Origin: Acanthaster planci
Taxonomy: Eukaryota; Echinodermata; Asteroidea; Valvatida; Acanthasteridae
Assembly (NCBI RefSeq): GCF_001949145.1
Contig: NW_019091465.1
Location: forward strand, 58,237 to 122,236
Length of the DNA stretch: 64,000 bases
Direction: 5' to 3'
Shown here: positions 63,689 to 64,000 of the stretch, piece by piece
Layout: every line of letters begins with the position of its first letter
How positions within the stretch are numbered: the first letter of the stretch is position 1
Made by a program: the position numbers and the translations under genes
Notes under the pieces: generated by a model
The model's database searches: none
The model's input: the letters and a program-made list of their open reading frames with translations, nothing else
What the model was told of the DNA's origin: nothing

Positions 63689-64000
63689 GTACAGTTCTTA
63701 ATCCATAAATGCATGAAATCCTACGGAGCCATCTCTCAAATTGCATATTTTGTGGAAAAGATCCATTGTTAAATGGTTGACAAGTCACTAATGAATACAT
63801 ATCTGGGAAACATCGATGACAGTTGCATAGCTGCTTGCTGGTGAGAGTGGATTTACTTACCACTTATCGCAGATGGCTTTATGAGATGGTTCGTAACCCC
63901 AACTCAAGTCCACTCTCTACCCTAATCCTGATTCCTTTATCATCACACTGCCGATTGAATTATTGAACCCAACTTCCAAATCTGTGCCTGATGCAGATCA

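Noticed and set aside
231-63688. EGF-like, TNF-receptor or variant surface protein repeats as the module identity
   Set aside because: EGF spacing and the closing CxC pattern are absent; the GT[YF] turn with C..C fits GCC2/GCC3-type modules better. A profile search would settle it.

Overview
The window looks like chromosomal DNA of a multicellular eukaryote, most likely a marine invertebrate deuterostome (amphioxus, echinoderm or hemichordate). I cannot narrow it further. The evidence is GC-rich exons in AT-rich introns, consistent GT-AG splice sites, tRNA-derived SINEs, hAT-, piggyBac- and pogo-like non-autonomous transposons, several foldback MITEs, and many TACATGTA-type palindromes in the introns. 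There is no bacterial or viral gene organisation.

One gene, on the plus strand, fills the window. I resolved 60 consecutive internal exons between 231 and 63688. They total 11,755 coding bases, about 3,918 residues, or roughly 18% of the sequence. Frame continues across all 59 internal introns (49 phase 1, nine phase 2, one phase 0). No start codon, signal peptide, membrane segment, stop codon or polyadenylation region was found, so the gene runs off both ends. The product is an extracellular protein built from cysteine-rich modules of two kinds: C..G.YC..G and CP.GT[YF]...C..C. They resemble the GCC2/GCC3 or ephrin-receptor-like repeat family.

The main discovery is a higher-order repeat. 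Four sequence landmarks each recur every 682-693 residues along the spliced protein: W (GTGxxW), V (VDR plus TGxGG), G (GG.C...YCP.GS) and N (TYQDE...YYCDN). In all five units that keep both, the W and V landmarks are exactly 51 residues apart. I label the units by the V landmark: A (residues 1 to about 359, partial), B (359-1027, 668 residues), C (1027-1715), D (1715-2397), E (2397-3090), F (3090-3779) and G (from 3779, partial). In genomic DNA units C to F are each about 10.0-11.4 kb. Intron positions differ among the copies, so the units are old and their introns have since been gained, lost or shifted.

Layout: 1-8.3 kb, unit A (exons 1-6). 8.3-20.7 kb, unit B (exons 6-17). 20.7-32.0 kb, unit C (17-27). 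32.0-42.0 kb, unit D (27-38). 42.0-52.8 kb, unit E (38-48). 52.8-62.7 kb, unit F (48-59). 62.7-64 kb, start of unit G (59-60). The introns carry the mobile elements and six tandem arrays. Two assembly gaps (31300-31329 and 60509-60991) both lie inside tandem arrays in introns. I found no second protein-coding gene, no genuine tRNA, rRNA or other RNA gene, and nothing convincing on the minus strand except transposon-derived sequence.
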